Assembly (NCBI GenBank): GCA_902619105.1
Contig: CACNCV010000002.1
Span: 81,092-145,091, forward strand
Direction: 5' to 3'
DNA length: 64,000 nt
DNA from: an uncultured Pelagibacteraceae bacterium
GTDB lineage: Bacteria; Pseudomonadota; Alphaproteobacteria; Pelagibacterales; AG-422-B15
A program made the position numbers and the translations under genes. This document shows, one piece after another, positions 8,148 to 17,387 of the stretch. The notes beneath the pieces are model-generated. The model was not told where the DNA came from, did no database searches, and worked only from the letters and a program-made list of their open reading frames with translations. Numbering within the stretch: position 1 is the first letter of the stretch; every line of letters starts with the position of its first letter.

Positions 8148-9021
8148 CGTAATTAAGATTAAAGATTTCAAAGTAGACAAAGGTCTACCTTTTGATCAAG
8201 AATATAATTTTGCGTATTTAGATGAGAATACAAAAAAAATGATAAGACGTGCAATAATAAAAGCTTTATGTATTCCAGGTTATCAGGTTCCTTTTGCCTC
8301 TAGAGAAATGCCTATGCCATATGGATGGGGAACAGGTGGAGTCCAAGTTACTGCGAGCTGCTTAACAAAAAGAGACACTTTAAAAATAATAGATCAGGGA
8401 GCTGACGATACTACCAACGCTGTATCAATAAGAAATTTTTTCAAAAAAACTTCAAATATTAAAACTACTGAAATTACTGAAAAAGCAACACTGATACAAA
8501 CTAGACATAGAATTCCTGAAACACCATTAAAAAAGAAACAAATATTTGTTTATCAGGTACCCATCCCTGAACCCTTGGCCTTTCTAGAACCTAAAGTATC
8601 TGAAACAATAAAAATGCACTCTCTTTCCGAATATGGCGCAATGCACGTAAAGCTCTATGAAGATATATCAAAAAATGGGCATATAGAAACCGCTTACGCT
8701 TATCCAGTAAAAACTAATGATCGTTATATAATGGATCCATCCCCAATACCAAAATTTGATAATCCTAAAATGAATAACTCACCAGCGATACAGCTATTTG
8801 GTGCTGGAAGAGAACAAAGAATTTATGCTATTCCACCATATACAAAAGTTAAAAGTCTCGATTTTGAAGACTACCCATTTGACCCATTTAAAGCTGAACA
8901 CGCGTGTGATATTTGTGGATCAAAGAATACATATTTAGATGAGATTATTGTTGATGATGCGGGAAATAAATCTTTTATTTGCTCAGATACAGATTTTTGT
9001 AATAAAAGAAAAAATAAATGA
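8131..9021 (+). CDS. phnJ: PhnJ, radical SAM C-P lyase
   Basis: Catalytic subunit that breaks the C-P bond of ribose 1-phosphonate 5-phosphate using a 4Fe-4S cluster and S-adenosylmethionine. The core IPGYQVPFASREMPMPYG, which contains the glycyl-radical region, is conserved. Near the C-terminus is a CX2CX21CX5C cysteine pattern identical in spacing to E. coli PhnJ, so cluster ligands and the thiyl cysteine are all present. Start ATG 8131 is chosen because family members begin shortly before YNFAYLDE; the reading from 8080 would add residues inside phnI. The stop overlaps phnK by four bases (ATGA). Confidence 0.95.
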   Translation: MRKTNNVIKIKDFKVDKGLPFDQEYNFAYLDENTKKMIRRAIIKALCIPGYQVPFASREMPMPYGWGTGGVQVTASCLTKRDTLKIIDQGADDTTNAVSIRNFFKKTSNIKTTEITEKATLIQTRHRIPETPLKKKQIFVYQVPIPEPLAFLEPKVSETIKMHSLSEYGAMHVKLYEDISKNGHIETAYAYPVKTNDRYIMDPSPIPKFDNPKMNNSPAIQLFGAGREQRIYAIPPYTKVKSLDFEDYPFDPFKAEHACDICGSKNTYLDEIIVDDAGNKSFICSDTDFCNKRKNK

Positions 9022-9788
9022 TAATCCCTCTTTTAAAAGTTACAAATTTAAGCAAATCTTATGATAATATTGTTGGATGTAAAAATATTTCAATGTCACT
9101 ATATCCAGGTGAAGTATTGGGCATTGTCGGTGAGTCTGGTTCCGGTAAAACAACCTTAATTAACTGCTTATCCGGCAATCTTGAGCCTGATAGAGGAAAA
9201 ATAATTTTCAATACTAACAACAAAGAAACCGACTTTTTAAATATATCAGAGTCAGAGAAAAGAAAATTTATTAGAACAGATTTAGCTTTTGTTCATCAAA
9301 ACCCACGTGACGGATTAAGATTAAATGTATCAGCAGGTGGTAATATAGGCGAAAAATTAATGTCTGTTGGCTATAGACATTATGGAAATATAAGAAGCTT
9401 AGCAACAAAATGGATGAATAAAGTTGAAATAGACAAAAGTAGAATTGATGATCTACCCATTACTTTCTCAGGTGGAATGCTTCAAAGACTTCAAATAGCA
9501 AAAAATCTAATAACAAGCCCAAATGTTATTTTTATGGATGAACCAACTGGTGGGCTAGATGTTTCAGTTCAAGCTCGTGTTCTTGATTTGATAAGATCAC
9601 TTGTTAATGAGTTGAACCTTACAGTAATTATTGTATCACATGATTTAGCCGTTATCAGATTACTTGCAGATAAAATGATTGTCATGAAAAACGGTACTGT
9701 AATCGAGTCTGGTTTAAGCGATCAGGTACTTGAAGATCCTCAGCAAGAATATACACAGCTATTAGTAAGTTCGGTGTTACACGTTTAG
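9018..9788 (+). CDS. phnK: PhnK, C-P lyase-associated ABC-type ATPase
   Basis: 256 residues. Walker A GESGSGKT, signature FSGGMLQR, Walker B VIFMDEPTGGLD and the switch His (IIVSHD) are all present. PhnK is a soluble ABC protein that docks on the PhnGHIJ core through PhnJ rather than on a membrane permease. It starts inside the phnJ stop (ATGA) and is followed one base later by phnL. No cognate permease lies beside it, in keeping with the lyase role. Confidence 0.92.
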   Translation: MIIPLLKVTNLSKSYDNIVGCKNISMSLYPGEVLGIVGESGSGKTTLINCLSGNLEPDRGKIIFNTNNKETDFLNISESEKRKFIRTDLAFVHQNPRDGLRLNVSAGGNIGEKLMSVGYRHYGNIRSLATKWMNKVEIDKSRIDDLPITFSGGMLQRLQIAKNLITSPNVIFMDEPTGGLDVSVQARVLDLIRSLVNELNLTVIIVSHDLAVIRLLADKMIVMKNGTVIESGLSDQVLEDPQQEYTQLLVSSVLHV

Positions 9789-9789
9789 T

Positions 9790-10464
9790 ATGATTGAGGT
9801 AAAAAAAGTTAATAAATCGTTTACTTTATTTAACCAAAATAACGCGAAGATAACAGTTTTTAAAAATTTAAATTTTGAGGTTAATCCAGGTGAAATTGTA
9901 GCCCTTAAAGGACCATCAGGCATAGGTAAATCAAGTATTTTAAAGATGATTTATGGAAGTTATATAATTGATAAGGGTGCTATAATTATAAATAATAAAA
10001 ATATTGCCACTCTATCGGCTCAGGAAATACTTAAACTTAGAAAAACTTCAATTGGGTATGTGAGCCAATTTTTAAAAGTGATACCCCGTATTTCTGCTTT
10101 AGATGTAATAATGGAACCATTATTAAATTCAGGTGATAATAAAAATAATGCTTATAAAAAATCGATAAAACTTTTAAAGGACTTAAATATTGAGAAGAAT
10201 TTGTGGCACTTATCTCCGCTAACTTTTTCTGGGGGCGAGCAACAGAGAATTAATATCGCACGAGGTTTTATAAAAGACCTTCCTTACTTGTTACTCGATG
10301 AGCCAACTGCAAGTCTTGACAGTAGAAATCGTGATATAATTATCAATTTAATTAAAGCGAAATCTAATAGAGGCGTATCAATTATTGGAATCTTTCATGA
10401 CGAATATTCTCGAAAAAAGTTGAATGTAAGAGAGATTGATCTAAACATTGAAACAAAGCATTAA
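9790..10464 (+). CDS. phnL: PhnL, C-P lyase-associated ABC-type ATPase
   Basis: 224 residues, close to the family length. Walker A GPSGIGKS, signature FSGGEQQR, Walker B YLLLDEPTASLD and the switch His (GIFHD) are present. Needed for formation of ribose 1-phosphonate triphosphate together with PhnG, PhnH and PhnI. It begins one base after the phnK stop. The C-terminal end overlaps phnN by 17 bases if the TTG start of phnN is used. Confidence 0.91.
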   Translation: MIEVKKVNKSFTLFNQNNAKITVFKNLNFEVNPGEIVALKGPSGIGKSSILKMIYGSYIIDKGAIIINNKNIATLSAQEILKLRKTSIGYVSQFLKVIPRISALDVIMEPLLNSGDNKNNAYKKSIKLLKDLNIEKNLWHLSPLTFSGGEQQRINIARGFIKDLPYLLLDEPTASLDSRNRDIIINLIKAKSNRGVSIIGIFHDEYSRKKLNVREIDLNIETKH

Positions 10465-10999
10465 AAGAAACGGCAAGGCTTTTATCGTCTTAGGTCCATC
10501 AGGATCTGGTAAAAATACCCTTATAAATGGAGCCTGTAAAAATATCGATAATCTAAAGGCGATCAAAAGATACATTACAAGAACTAAAATAGATATTAAT
10601 GAAGACTATAACCCTATTGATGAAAAAATATTTACACAAATGAAGAGTGAAAATTTATTTTGTACAACATGGAATGCAAATAATTGCAATTATGGTATTC
10701 ACAAAGATGCAATTGATGATCTTAAGGATGGGAAAAACATAATATTTGCTGGATCTAGAGAATATATAAATAATATATTATATGATATATCCTCTTCTAT
10801 CGTTATACACATAAATGCTACTAGCAATTTATTGAGTCAACGAATTTTTGGTAGAAAAAGAGAGAACGAATTCGAAATCAACTCTCGAATAAAAAGAGAA
10901 AATTATAATTTACCAACAAGTACAAAATTTGTAGAAAATAATAGCAGTATTGATCAAGGTATTAATAATTTAACTGCATTAATTAAAAGTTTAATTTAA
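10448..10999 (+). CDS. phnN: PhnN, ribose 1,5-bisphosphate phosphokinase
   Basis: 183 residues with the guanylate-kinase-like P-loop GPSGSGKNT near residue 17 and a lid segment RKRENEFEINSRIKRE. Makes PRPP from ribose 1,5-bisphosphate and ATP, the last step of the C-P lyase route. Start is uncertain: TTG 10448 overlaps phnL by 17 bases and lacks a well-placed ribosome site; ATT 10460 is the only nearby alternative. Its 3' end overlaps the convergent DUF1045 gene by 17 bases. Confidence 0.86.
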   Translation: MKQSIKRNGKAFIVLGPSGSGKNTLINGACKNIDNLKAIKRYITRTKIDINEDYNPIDEKIFTQMKSENLFCTTWNANNCNYGIHKDAIDDLKDGKNIIFAGSREYINNILYDISSSIVIHINATSNLLSQRIFGRKRENEFEINSRIKRENYNLPTSTKFVENNSSIDQGINNLTALIKSLI

Positions 11000-11699
11000 A
11001 CCTTTTTATTTCCTCAAAATGGCCATTTTTATTTTCACCAAGTAAACTAATTTCATTAAATTCAATTACATTATTTGATATTTTGTAAATTAATTTTTCT
11101 AGTTCTAATTTTTGTTTGTTAGATAATTTATTGTTATTTTGGTTCATTAGCGTCATATGAAATTTAAACTGATCAAAGACGAATGGATATCCCCACTCTT
11201 TTAAATATTTGTTTTGCTTAATAGTTAAAGAATCAGGGATCCTTTTTTTTATTTCTGTTTTATTTAGCTCTGCCCTAAAAGTATCTAGATGTTTAACAAG
11301 ATCATTCTCAAGGTTTATTAATAATTTGTTTGGTTTTCTGCTAGTTATGAAAGTAAATTTTTTACTATAAACAATTTTTAAACCTTGTATCTTAAATCTA
11401 CTATGTTGTGCTGCTATATGGCTAATAACATCATAAAAATTTTTTGTTTTAACATTTCTTTTAAGTCTAAATGGTGCCTTTAATGTTGCGTGAAACCCAT
11501 ACTTTGCAGGCTGTTCACAATAGTCTTTAAGTTCATCAAAGAATGTAAAACCTCTATTAATAAAATATTTTTGACGTCTTGTTAGTGATATTTTTTTCTT
11601 TTTATTGATATCTCTACCTAAAAGGTTTTTTCCGAAGTTTTCTAAACTCGAGTTTTTTTTAGGCAAAAAGTAAATTGCCACTCTTTTGTAATTAGTCAT
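10983..11699 (-). CDS. DUF1045 phosphonate-metabolism protein, 2H phosphoesterase superfamily
   Basis: 238 residues. Two HxT motifs are visible, HATLKAP near residue 69 and FHMTLM near 180, which define the 2H phosphoesterase fold; the start MTNYKRVAIYFLP also matches the DUF1045/TIGR03223 family, known from phn operons. No PhnP (metallo-beta-lactamase cyclic phosphodiesterase) gene occurs in this window. It is therefore likely that this protein opens 5-phosphoribosyl 1,2-cyclic phosphate here; that substitution is inference. It lies on the minus strand between phnN and phnM, divergent from phnM by 49 bases. Confidence 0.85.
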   Translation of the reverse strand: MTNYKRVAIYFLPKKNSSLENFGKNLLGRDINKKKKISLTRRQKYFINRGFTFFDELKDYCEQPAKYGFHATLKAPFRLKRNVKTKNFYDVISHIAAQHSRFKIQGLKIVYSKKFTFITSRKPNKLLINLENDLVKHLDTFRAELNKTEIKKRIPDSLTIKQNKYLKEWGYPFVFDQFKFHMTLMNQNNNKLSNKQKLELEKLIYKISNNVIEFNEISLLGENKNGHFEEIKRFKLNF

Positions 11700-11748
11700 A
11701 ATACTTTAACAATAATCTAATAAATTAGTAATATCTTGTTAAATAAAT

Positions 11749-12891
11749 ATGAATGAATTTGTAATAAAAAATGCCCATATTGTTTGTCCGGACGAATCTT
11801 TTATGGGCCATGTTTACATTGCAAACGGTATAATAAAGGATTTAAGTAAAGGAAATTATACAGGAAATTCTGCTTTCGATTTAAACAAGGATTTCTTAAT
11901 TCCTGGTTTAATCGAACTTCATACAGATAATATCGAAAGACATTTAACACCCAGGCCAAAAGTAGAATGGCCAATTATAAACGCATTGCTAGCTCATGAT
12001 AGAGAATTGTCTTCCGTCGGTATAACCACGGTATTTGATGCACTTAGAGTTGGATCGATACCAAAAGGGAACCTTCAAGGTGAATATAAAAAATATGCTA
12101 AAGCAACAGCTGACCAAATTTCAACTTTAAAAAAAAATAAACTTTTTAAAATTGACCATTATATTCACTTGCGTGCAGAAACCGCATCTGAAACGTTAGC
12201 AAATGAACTTGATGAGTTTGATGAATCAAGCAACGTTAAAATGATAAGCATTATGGACCATACACCGGGACAAAGACAATTTAGAAATACAGATAAATAT
12301 AAGGAATATTTAGCGGGTAAATATCAACTATCTGATGAAGAAATGGAAAATCACTTCTCTAAATTAAAAGCACTGCAGTCAAAAAATAGTGAAATACATA
12401 TAAAGAAAATCTCTGAAGCACAAATGAGATTTCAATGTGTTCTTGCGAGTCATGATGACACTACTATAGAAGATGTATTAAGTTCAAAAAATCTAGGAGT
12501 TTCAATTGCAGAATTTCCAACCACAATCGAAGCAGCAAAAGAGTCGCAAAAAGAAGACATGAAAATTATCATGGGTTCGCCAAATTTAATGAGAGGTGGG
12601 TCACATTCTGGAAATATTTCAGCTCAAGAACTCATAGACGAAAATTGCCTTGATATTTTTAGCTCTGACTATATCCCGTCATCCCTACTTTCTTCAGCTG
12701 TCAAATGGGGTTTAGAGTCCGGTAATATGCCAAAAGCAATTGCCTCTATTTCAAGAAACCCAGCAATAGCTACACAGCTTCTAGACCGAGGTAGTATACA
12801 GTGCGGCATGAAGGCGGACCTAGTTAGTTTCAGTATTTATAACAATTTACCAATAGTAAAAAAAGTATGGGTATCTGGACAAGCGATATAA
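11749..12891 (+). CDS. phnM: PhnM, ribose 1-methylphosphonate 5-triphosphate diphosphatase
   Basis: 380 residues of the amidohydrolase fold. PGLIELHTDNIERH carries the metal-binding motif in its PhnM form; SIMDHTPGQRQF, the RGGSHSGNISA segment and FSSDYIPSSLL are also diagnostic. Removes pyrophosphate from alpha-D-ribose 1-methylphosphonate 5-triphosphate to give the PhnJ substrate. Separated from phnGHIJKLN by the reverse-strand DUF1045 gene, so it needs its own promoter in the 11700-11748 gap. The stop directly abuts the stop of the convergent channel gene. Confidence 0.94.
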   Translation: MNEFVIKNAHIVCPDESFMGHVYIANGIIKDLSKGNYTGNSAFDLNKDFLIPGLIELHTDNIERHLTPRPKVEWPIINALLAHDRELSSVGITTVFDALRVGSIPKGNLQGEYKKYAKATADQISTLKKNKLFKIDHYIHLRAETASETLANELDEFDESSNVKMISIMDHTPGQRQFRNTDKYKEYLAGKYQLSDEEMENHFSKLKALQSKNSEIHIKKISEAQMRFQCVLASHDDTTIEDVLSSKNLGVSIAEFPTTIEAAKESQKEDMKIIMGSPNLMRGGSHSGNISAQELIDENCLDIFSSDYIPSSLLSSAVKWGLESGNMPKAIASISRNPAIATQLLDRGSIQCGMKADLVSFSIYNNLPIVKKVWVSGQAI

Positions 12892-13530
12892 TTAATCGTA
12901 AAATCGAAGAATAAAATATGCAATTAAGAGTCCAATTAATTGCATAAAAATAAACATCAACACGTGCTGTGGATCTATACCGGTAAATGTGTTGGTGAAT
13001 GATCTACTGATCGTGACAGCTGGATTGGCAAATGACGTTGAAGATGTGAACCAATAAGCCCCAGTTATATATAAAGCCACCGCTATTGCTGGATCTCTTT
13101 TTGCCTTTAGTGTGAGCACAATTGTAATTAATAAGCCTATTGTTGCAACCACTTCAGAGACATGAATATTAATTCCTGTTCTTTCTTTAGTTGAAAATTC
13201 AATAAATAAATCATCAAAAATATAATTTGCTAAAATGACTCCAGAAGTGCCACCCACTAGTTGAAAAATGATAAATAATATCATCGTTACGTTATTAATA
13301 TCTGATTTAAATCTAAAATAAAGTGTAACAACTGGATTAAAATGAGCTCCAGATATAGGACCAAATATTGATATTATCACGTAAAGCATTGCTCCTGTTG
13401 CTATTGCATTAGCAAGCAATACAACACCTTCATTTGTAGGAGATAGATTTTCGGCCATTATCCCTGATCCTACTACCGAGAAAACAAGTAAGAGTGTACC
13501 CAAATATTCAGAAAGTATTTTTTTAGGCAT
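12892..13530 (-). CDS. aqpS: MIP-family channel, AqpS-like aquaglyceroporin
   Basis: 212 residues with six hydrophobic spans and the two half-helix motifs: NPV (about residue 65, in SGAHFNPVVT) and NPA (about residue 169, in TSFANPAVT). It begins directly after arsC with no gap and shares its direction. In Sinorhizobium an aqpS gene sits beside arsC, and the channel lets arsenite leave the cell after arsenate reduction; the same pairing here supports that role. A plain water or glycerol channel is the alternative. It ends the pst-pho minus-strand operon. Confidence 0.82.
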   Translation of the reverse strand: MPKKILSEYLGTLLLVFSVVGSGIMAENLSPTNEGVVLLANAIATGAMLYVIISIFGPISGAHFNPVVTLYFRFKSDINNVTMILFIIFQLVGGTSGVILANYIFDDLFIEFSTKERTGINIHVSEVVATIGLLITIVLTLKAKRDPAIAVALYITGAYWFTSSTSFANPAVTISRSFTNTFTGIDPQHVLMFIFMQLIGLLIAYFILRFYD

Positions 13531-13959
13531 TTATTTAAGCAAATTTTCTTTTATTAATTGATCAATATAATCAAATGTAGATCTAAAAAACTTTTTGTGA
13601 TCGACTTCGTTTAAGTTCTGTTTAACGGGGTCTTCAATATTGAAATGAAATGTTTTTGGAGCACCCGGCCAGATCGGACATGTTTCTTTAGCGGCATTTC
13701 CACACACAGTAACGACATAATCCATAGAGGGAGAGTTGGGCTCACCAAATACGTCCCAGCTTTTACTATAGAGTTTCTCAGTCGGTATTTTCATATCATC
13801 TAATAAATCGAGTGTTTTAGGATTTATTATTCCTGAAGGTGTGCTACCAGCGCTATAGCCTTTCAGACTTTCACTATATTTATAATTGGTAATTGCCTCA
13901 GCTATAATGCTTCTGGCTGAATTTTGCGTACATAAATATAAAACATTTTTAATGCTCAT
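13531..13959 (-). CDS. arsC: Arsenate reductase, thioredoxin-coupled ArsC (LMW phosphatase fold)
   Basis: 142 residues. The N-terminal P-loop C-X5-R (CTQNSAR, Cys10-Arg16) and the redox pair Cys86/Cys94 in TVCGNAAKETCP mark the low-molecular-weight-phosphatase-type ArsC. Reduces arsenate to arsenite in the cytoplasm. Its start overlaps the phoB stop by four bases (ATGA), so it is translated together with the phosphate regulator. Arsenate enters through phosphate transporters, so expression with pst makes biological sense. Confidence 0.9.
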   Translation of the reverse strand: MSIKNVLYLCTQNSARSIIAEAITNYKYSESLKGYSAGSTPSGIINPKTLDLLDDMKIPTEKLYSKSWDVFGEPNSPSMDYVVTVCGNAAKETCPIWPGAPKTFHFNIEDPVKQNLNEVDHKKFFRSTFDYIDQLIKENLLK

Positions 13960-14642
13960 ATACCAAGAGAATATCCAGCAGATCTAATTGTTCTAATTGG
14001 GTCGTATTCAAATCCTTCGTTTAATGCTTTTCTTAATCTTCTGATATGAACATCAACTGTTCTAGGCTCGACATATGGACTTGTAGTCCATACATAATCT
14101 AATAATTGTTGTCTTGAAAATACTTTACCTTGATTTTCCATTAAAAAACGCAATAAATTAAATTCCGTAGGTCCAAGACTTATTTCTGTTTTATCCCTGG
14201 TGACACGATGCGTTGAAACATCTAATTGAATTCCCTTATAAGTAAGAACTTCATTATAAAAAATAGGTCTTAAGCGTTTAAGTACTGCTTTAATTCTTGC
14301 TACTAACTCATTGACTGAAAATGGTTTTGTTATGTAGTCATCAATTTCAGTTTCAAATGCTCTTAATTTATCTTCTTCTTCTCCTTTAGCTGTGAGCATA
14401 ATTAAAGGAATGTTCTTTGTAGTTTTATCTTTACGTACTCGTCTACACAATTCTAACCCAGAAATATTTGGGAGCATCCAGTCAACGATTATGAGATCGT
14501 ATTTAATATCACCAAATATACTATCCAATGCGCTATCGCCATCAAAGCATACGTCTACATCAAATCCACTAGCTGTGAGATTGTATTTTAATAATTCAAC
14601 TATTGAGACTTCATCCTCAATTACTAGGATTTTAGGTTTCAT
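13956..14642 (-). CDS. phoB: PhoB, phosphate regulon response regulator
   Basis: 228 residues: receiver domain with ILVIEDE acidic pair, phospho-acceptor Asp in IIVDWMLP and Lys in ITKPF, then an OmpR/PhoB winged helix (SLGPTEFNLLRFLMENQG, RTVDVHIRRLRKAL). The last gene of the phosphate-signalling set before arsC. Start ATG 14642 is chosen since it forms a TAATG junction with phoU; the reading from 14657 would extend into phoU. It should bind the PHO-box-like repeats noted upstream of pstS, plcP and at 3952. Confidence 0.93.
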   Translation of the reverse strand: MKPKILVIEDEVSIVELLKYNLTASGFDVDVCFDGDSALDSIFGDIKYDLIIVDWMLPNISGLELCRRVRKDKTTKNIPLIMLTAKGEEEDKLRAFETEIDDYITKPFSVNELVARIKAVLKRLRPIFYNEVLTYKGIQLDVSTHRVTRDKTEISLGPTEFNLLRFLMENQGKVFSRQQLLDYVWTTSPYVEPRTVDVHIRRLRKALNEGFEYDPIRTIRSAGYSLGI

Positions 14643-15334
14643 TACACCTTTTCCCACTTAATTCTTTTTTCCGACTTACGTTCTAAGGCTTGACCAGTTG
14701 TAATGAAGTGAATGTCTTCAGCAATATTTTGAACATAATCTCCTATTCTCTCTATGTTTTTAGCAATCGACAATAAGTGTGAACAGCCTGTAATTGTATC
14801 TGGGTCTTCTGCCATCGTCTTAAGAAGATCCCTGTAAATTGATAAATACAATTCATCAATATCGCCGTCTAAATCCCAAGCATTAATTGCTAGCGTATCT
14901 GATTTTTGAACGAAGGCATCTAAAACATTTTTTATCATTCTTTGAACGTTCTCACCCATATTGACAATTTCTGAAACCGGCGTGTCGGGCATATTTATTT
15001 TTACATTTGCAACTCTTTTAGCAATATTGGTAGCGTGATCACCCATTCTCTCGAGATCGTTTGCAATGCTTAGTGCCGAAAGTACGGTTCTTAAATCATT
15101 AGCAAGCGGTTGCCTCATTGCAATTACTTTGTATGTTAAAGCATCAATTTCCTTTTCTAAGGCATCTATTTTATTATCATCTCTTAAAATTTCTTCTGCA
15201 AAAGCAGTATCTTTATCACCCAAAGCAACAAGAGAATTGTGAAGCTGTGTTTCAACCAATCCTCCCATTTTAATTAATGTACTATTTATTAAATCTAATT
15301 GCTCATCATAAGATGAAACTATGTGTTCACTCAT
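14642..15334 (-). CDS. phoU: PhoU, phosphate signalling adaptor
   Basis: 230 residues, all helical, with the two PhoU repeats (ANDLERMGDHATNIAKR about residues 90-110 and AKNIERIGDYVQNIAED about 190-210) that carry the E/DXXXD metal-binding motifs. Links the Pst transporter state to PhoR-PhoB and limits phosphate uptake. Joined to pstB upstream and phoB downstream by one-base TAATG overlaps on both sides, so the three are translationally coupled. Confidence 0.94.
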   Translation of the reverse strand: MSEHIVSSYDEQLDLINSTLIKMGGLVETQLHNSLVALGDKDTAFAEEILRDDNKIDALEKEIDALTYKVIAMRQPLANDLRTVLSALSIANDLERMGDHATNIAKRVANVKINMPDTPVSEIVNMGENVQRMIKNVLDAFVQKSDTLAINAWDLDGDIDELYLSIYRDLLKTMAEDPDTITGCSHLLSIAKNIERIGDYVQNIAEDIHFITTGQALERKSEKRIKWEKV

Positions 15335-16095
15335 TAACCAAACCTCCCTGTTATATAATCTTGCGTTCTCTGATCTGATGGATTTGAAAAGATTGTTTCA
15401 GTCTTATCAACTTCAACTAATTTACCTAAATGAAAAAAACCTGTCCTTGATGAAACTCTAGCGGCTTGCTGCATCGAGTGCGTGACAATAATTATTGTAT
15501 ATTCTGTTTTAAGTTCTCCCATTAATTCTTCAATCCTAGCCGTAGCTATTGGGTCTAAGGCTGAGCAAGGTTCATCCATTAGAATAATATCTGGATTTAC
15601 GGATATAGCTCTTGCAATACACAATCTTTGTTGCTGTCCCCCCGAGAGGCCTGTTCCCGCATCGTTTAATCTATCTTTAACCTCATCAAAGAGAGCTGCT
15701 TTTTTTAGACTGTTAACAACAATTTCTTCTAAATCAGATTTATGTTCTGCTATTCCATGTATTCTTGGACCATAAGCTACATTTTCAAAAATAGATTTTG
15801 GAAAGGGGTTCGGCTTTTGAAAAACCATACCCACACGTTCTCTTAGTTGTTCAACTTGCATGTCTGGTGCATAAATATCGTTGCCATCGATTTCTATTTT
15901 TCCTTGTACTTTGCATATATCAATAACATCGTTCATTCTATTTAAGCATCTAATAAAGGTTGATTTACCACAACCTGATGGACCTATTAAAGCAGTGACT
16001 TGTTTTTCTTCCATGTACATGGAAACATCGAAGAGTGCCTGTTTCTCTCCATAATAAACATTCAAGTTATCTGCTTTTATTTTTATACTTTTCAT
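15334..16095 (-). CDS. pstB: PstB, phosphate ABC transporter ATPase
   Basis: 253 residues. Walker [10 protein letters not shown], the PstB-specific [11 protein letters not shown]-loop [12 protein letters not shown], signature LSGGQQQR and Walker [13 protein letters not shown] are all intact. Supplies energy for high-affinity phosphate import by PstSCA. It starts eight bases after pstA and couples to phoU by TAATG. Confidence 0.95.
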   Translation of the reverse strand: MKSIKIKADNLNVYYGEKQALFDVSMYMEEKQVTALIGPSGCGKSTFIRCLNRMNDVIDICKVQGKIEIDGNDIYAPDMQVEQLRERVGMVFQKPNPFPKSIFENVAYGPRIHGIAEHKSDLEEIVVNSLKKAALFDEVKDRLNDAGTGLSGGQQQRLCIARAISVNPDIILMDEPCSALDPIATARIEELMGELKTEYTIIIVTHSMQQAARVSSRTGFFHLGKLVEVDKTETIFSNPSDQRTQDYITGRFG

Positions 16096-16103
16096 ATTCT
16101 ATT

Positions 16104-17387
16104 TTACCATTTTGTTTCAAATTTTCTTCTAATTAATACTGCGGCTAAATTCATTAAAATTAAAAATCCAAGTAACATCATAATTGTAGCTGAAGTTTTT
16201 TCAACATAACCTCTTTCTGCGCTTTCTGACCATAAATAAACCTGAACTGGCAAAGAGGCAGAAGCGTCCAGCGGTGTTTGTGGAACATCTACAACAAATG
16301 CCACCATACCAATTAATAATAATGGCGCAGTTTCTCCAAGTGCTTGAGCAAGGCCTATAATTGTACCTGTTAATGCACCAGGCATTGCTACAGGAACTAC
16401 ATGATGCATTACTGCTTGCATTTTGGTTGCTCCGACTGCTAATGCTCCTTCTCTTATTGATGGTGGCACCGCCCTTAATGAGGCTCTAGTTGCAATGATT
16501 ATTGTTGGTAGGGTCATTAAAGATAAGACTATGCCTCCAACCAGTGGTGTTGACCTTGGCAATCCAAATGTATTTAAAATAATACCAAGCCCCAATAAGC
16601 CAAATACAATAGAAGGTACCGCTGCTAAATTATTAATATTAATTTCAATAAAATCGGTAACTCTATTTTTTGGTGCAAATTCCTCAAGATAAATAGCTGC
16701 AAAAATTCCAATAGGAAAAGACAAAATCAAAACTACCAAAATTGTGAATAAAGAACCTACTATTGAACCTCCTACTCCTGCCAGTTCAGGTTCTCGGCTG
16801 TCACCCCTCATTAAAAATGGTAGATTGAATTCATAGCTGACAAGTCCCCTATCTACAAGGTCATCAAAAAATAAAAGTTGAATATCTTTAATTCTTCTTT
16901 TGTCTTCATCTAAGTCCCTTGGGTAGTTTCCTTTATTAACCTGATCTACATCGTCGGAGGCAGTTAAATATATTGTTTCTGTTTCATTTATATTTGACTT
17001 ATTCGATTTTAAAAATTCTCTTATTTCTTGCTCAAATTCAATACTGAATAATCGTATCAACATTTTCTTATCTTTTTTCTCTTCAATATCTGGGAAAAGT
17101 CCATAAATAGCCTTTTTAGAAAAAGAATACATTGACAGGTTGTTAATATCCTCTGAACTCATTTCAGTAAATTGTGTCGTGTCTTCAATAAGATTTAAAA
17201 AAGGTACATCTACCTGGATAACAGTTCTATAAAATGCTGAATAGCCAGATGAAAATATATTTAGAAATAAAATAAGCACCCATGCAAGCGCAAAGCTCAT
17301 TGCACCAATACAATAAATCCTAAATCTTTTCTCTGAATTTAGCCTTTTATTTAAACTATTTATTCTTTGTTCTATTCTATCAGTCAT
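16104..17387 (-). CDS. pstA: PstA, phosphate ABC transporter permease with N-terminal extension
   Basis: 427 residues, longer than E. coli PstA (about 296). A span at residues 25-50 is followed by a hydrophilic block of about 150 residues of the DUF3333 type, then the permease core with GSIVGSLFTILVV and the EAA loop (SIREGALAVGATKMQAVMHHV). The long form is common in alphaproteobacteria. Overlaps pstC by eight bases. Confidence 0.94.
   Translation of the reverse strand: MTDRIEQRINSLNKRLNSEKRFRIYCIGAMSFALAWVLILFLNIFSSGYSAFYRTVIQVDVPFLNLIEDTTQFTEMSSEDINNLSMYSFSKKAIYGLFPDIEEKKDKKMLIRLFSIEFEQEIREFLKSNKSNINETETIYLTASDDVDQVNKGNYPRDLDEDKRRIKDIQLLFFDDLVDRGLVSYEFNLPFLMRGDSREPELAGVGGSIVGSLFTILVVLILSFPIGIFAAIYLEEFAPKNRVTDFIEININNLAAVPSIVFGLLGLGIILNTFGLPRSTPLVGGIVLSLMTLPTIIIATRASLRAVPPSIREGALAVGATKMQAVMHHVVPVAMPGALTGTIIGLAQALGETAPLLLIGMVAFVVDVPQTPLDASASLPVQVYLWSESAERGYVEKTSATIMMLLGFLILMNLAAVLIRRKFETKW

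Noticed and set aside
15482..15775. 97-codon open frame on plus strand
   Set aside because: Lies wholly antisense to pstB, and is a by-product of its codon pattern.
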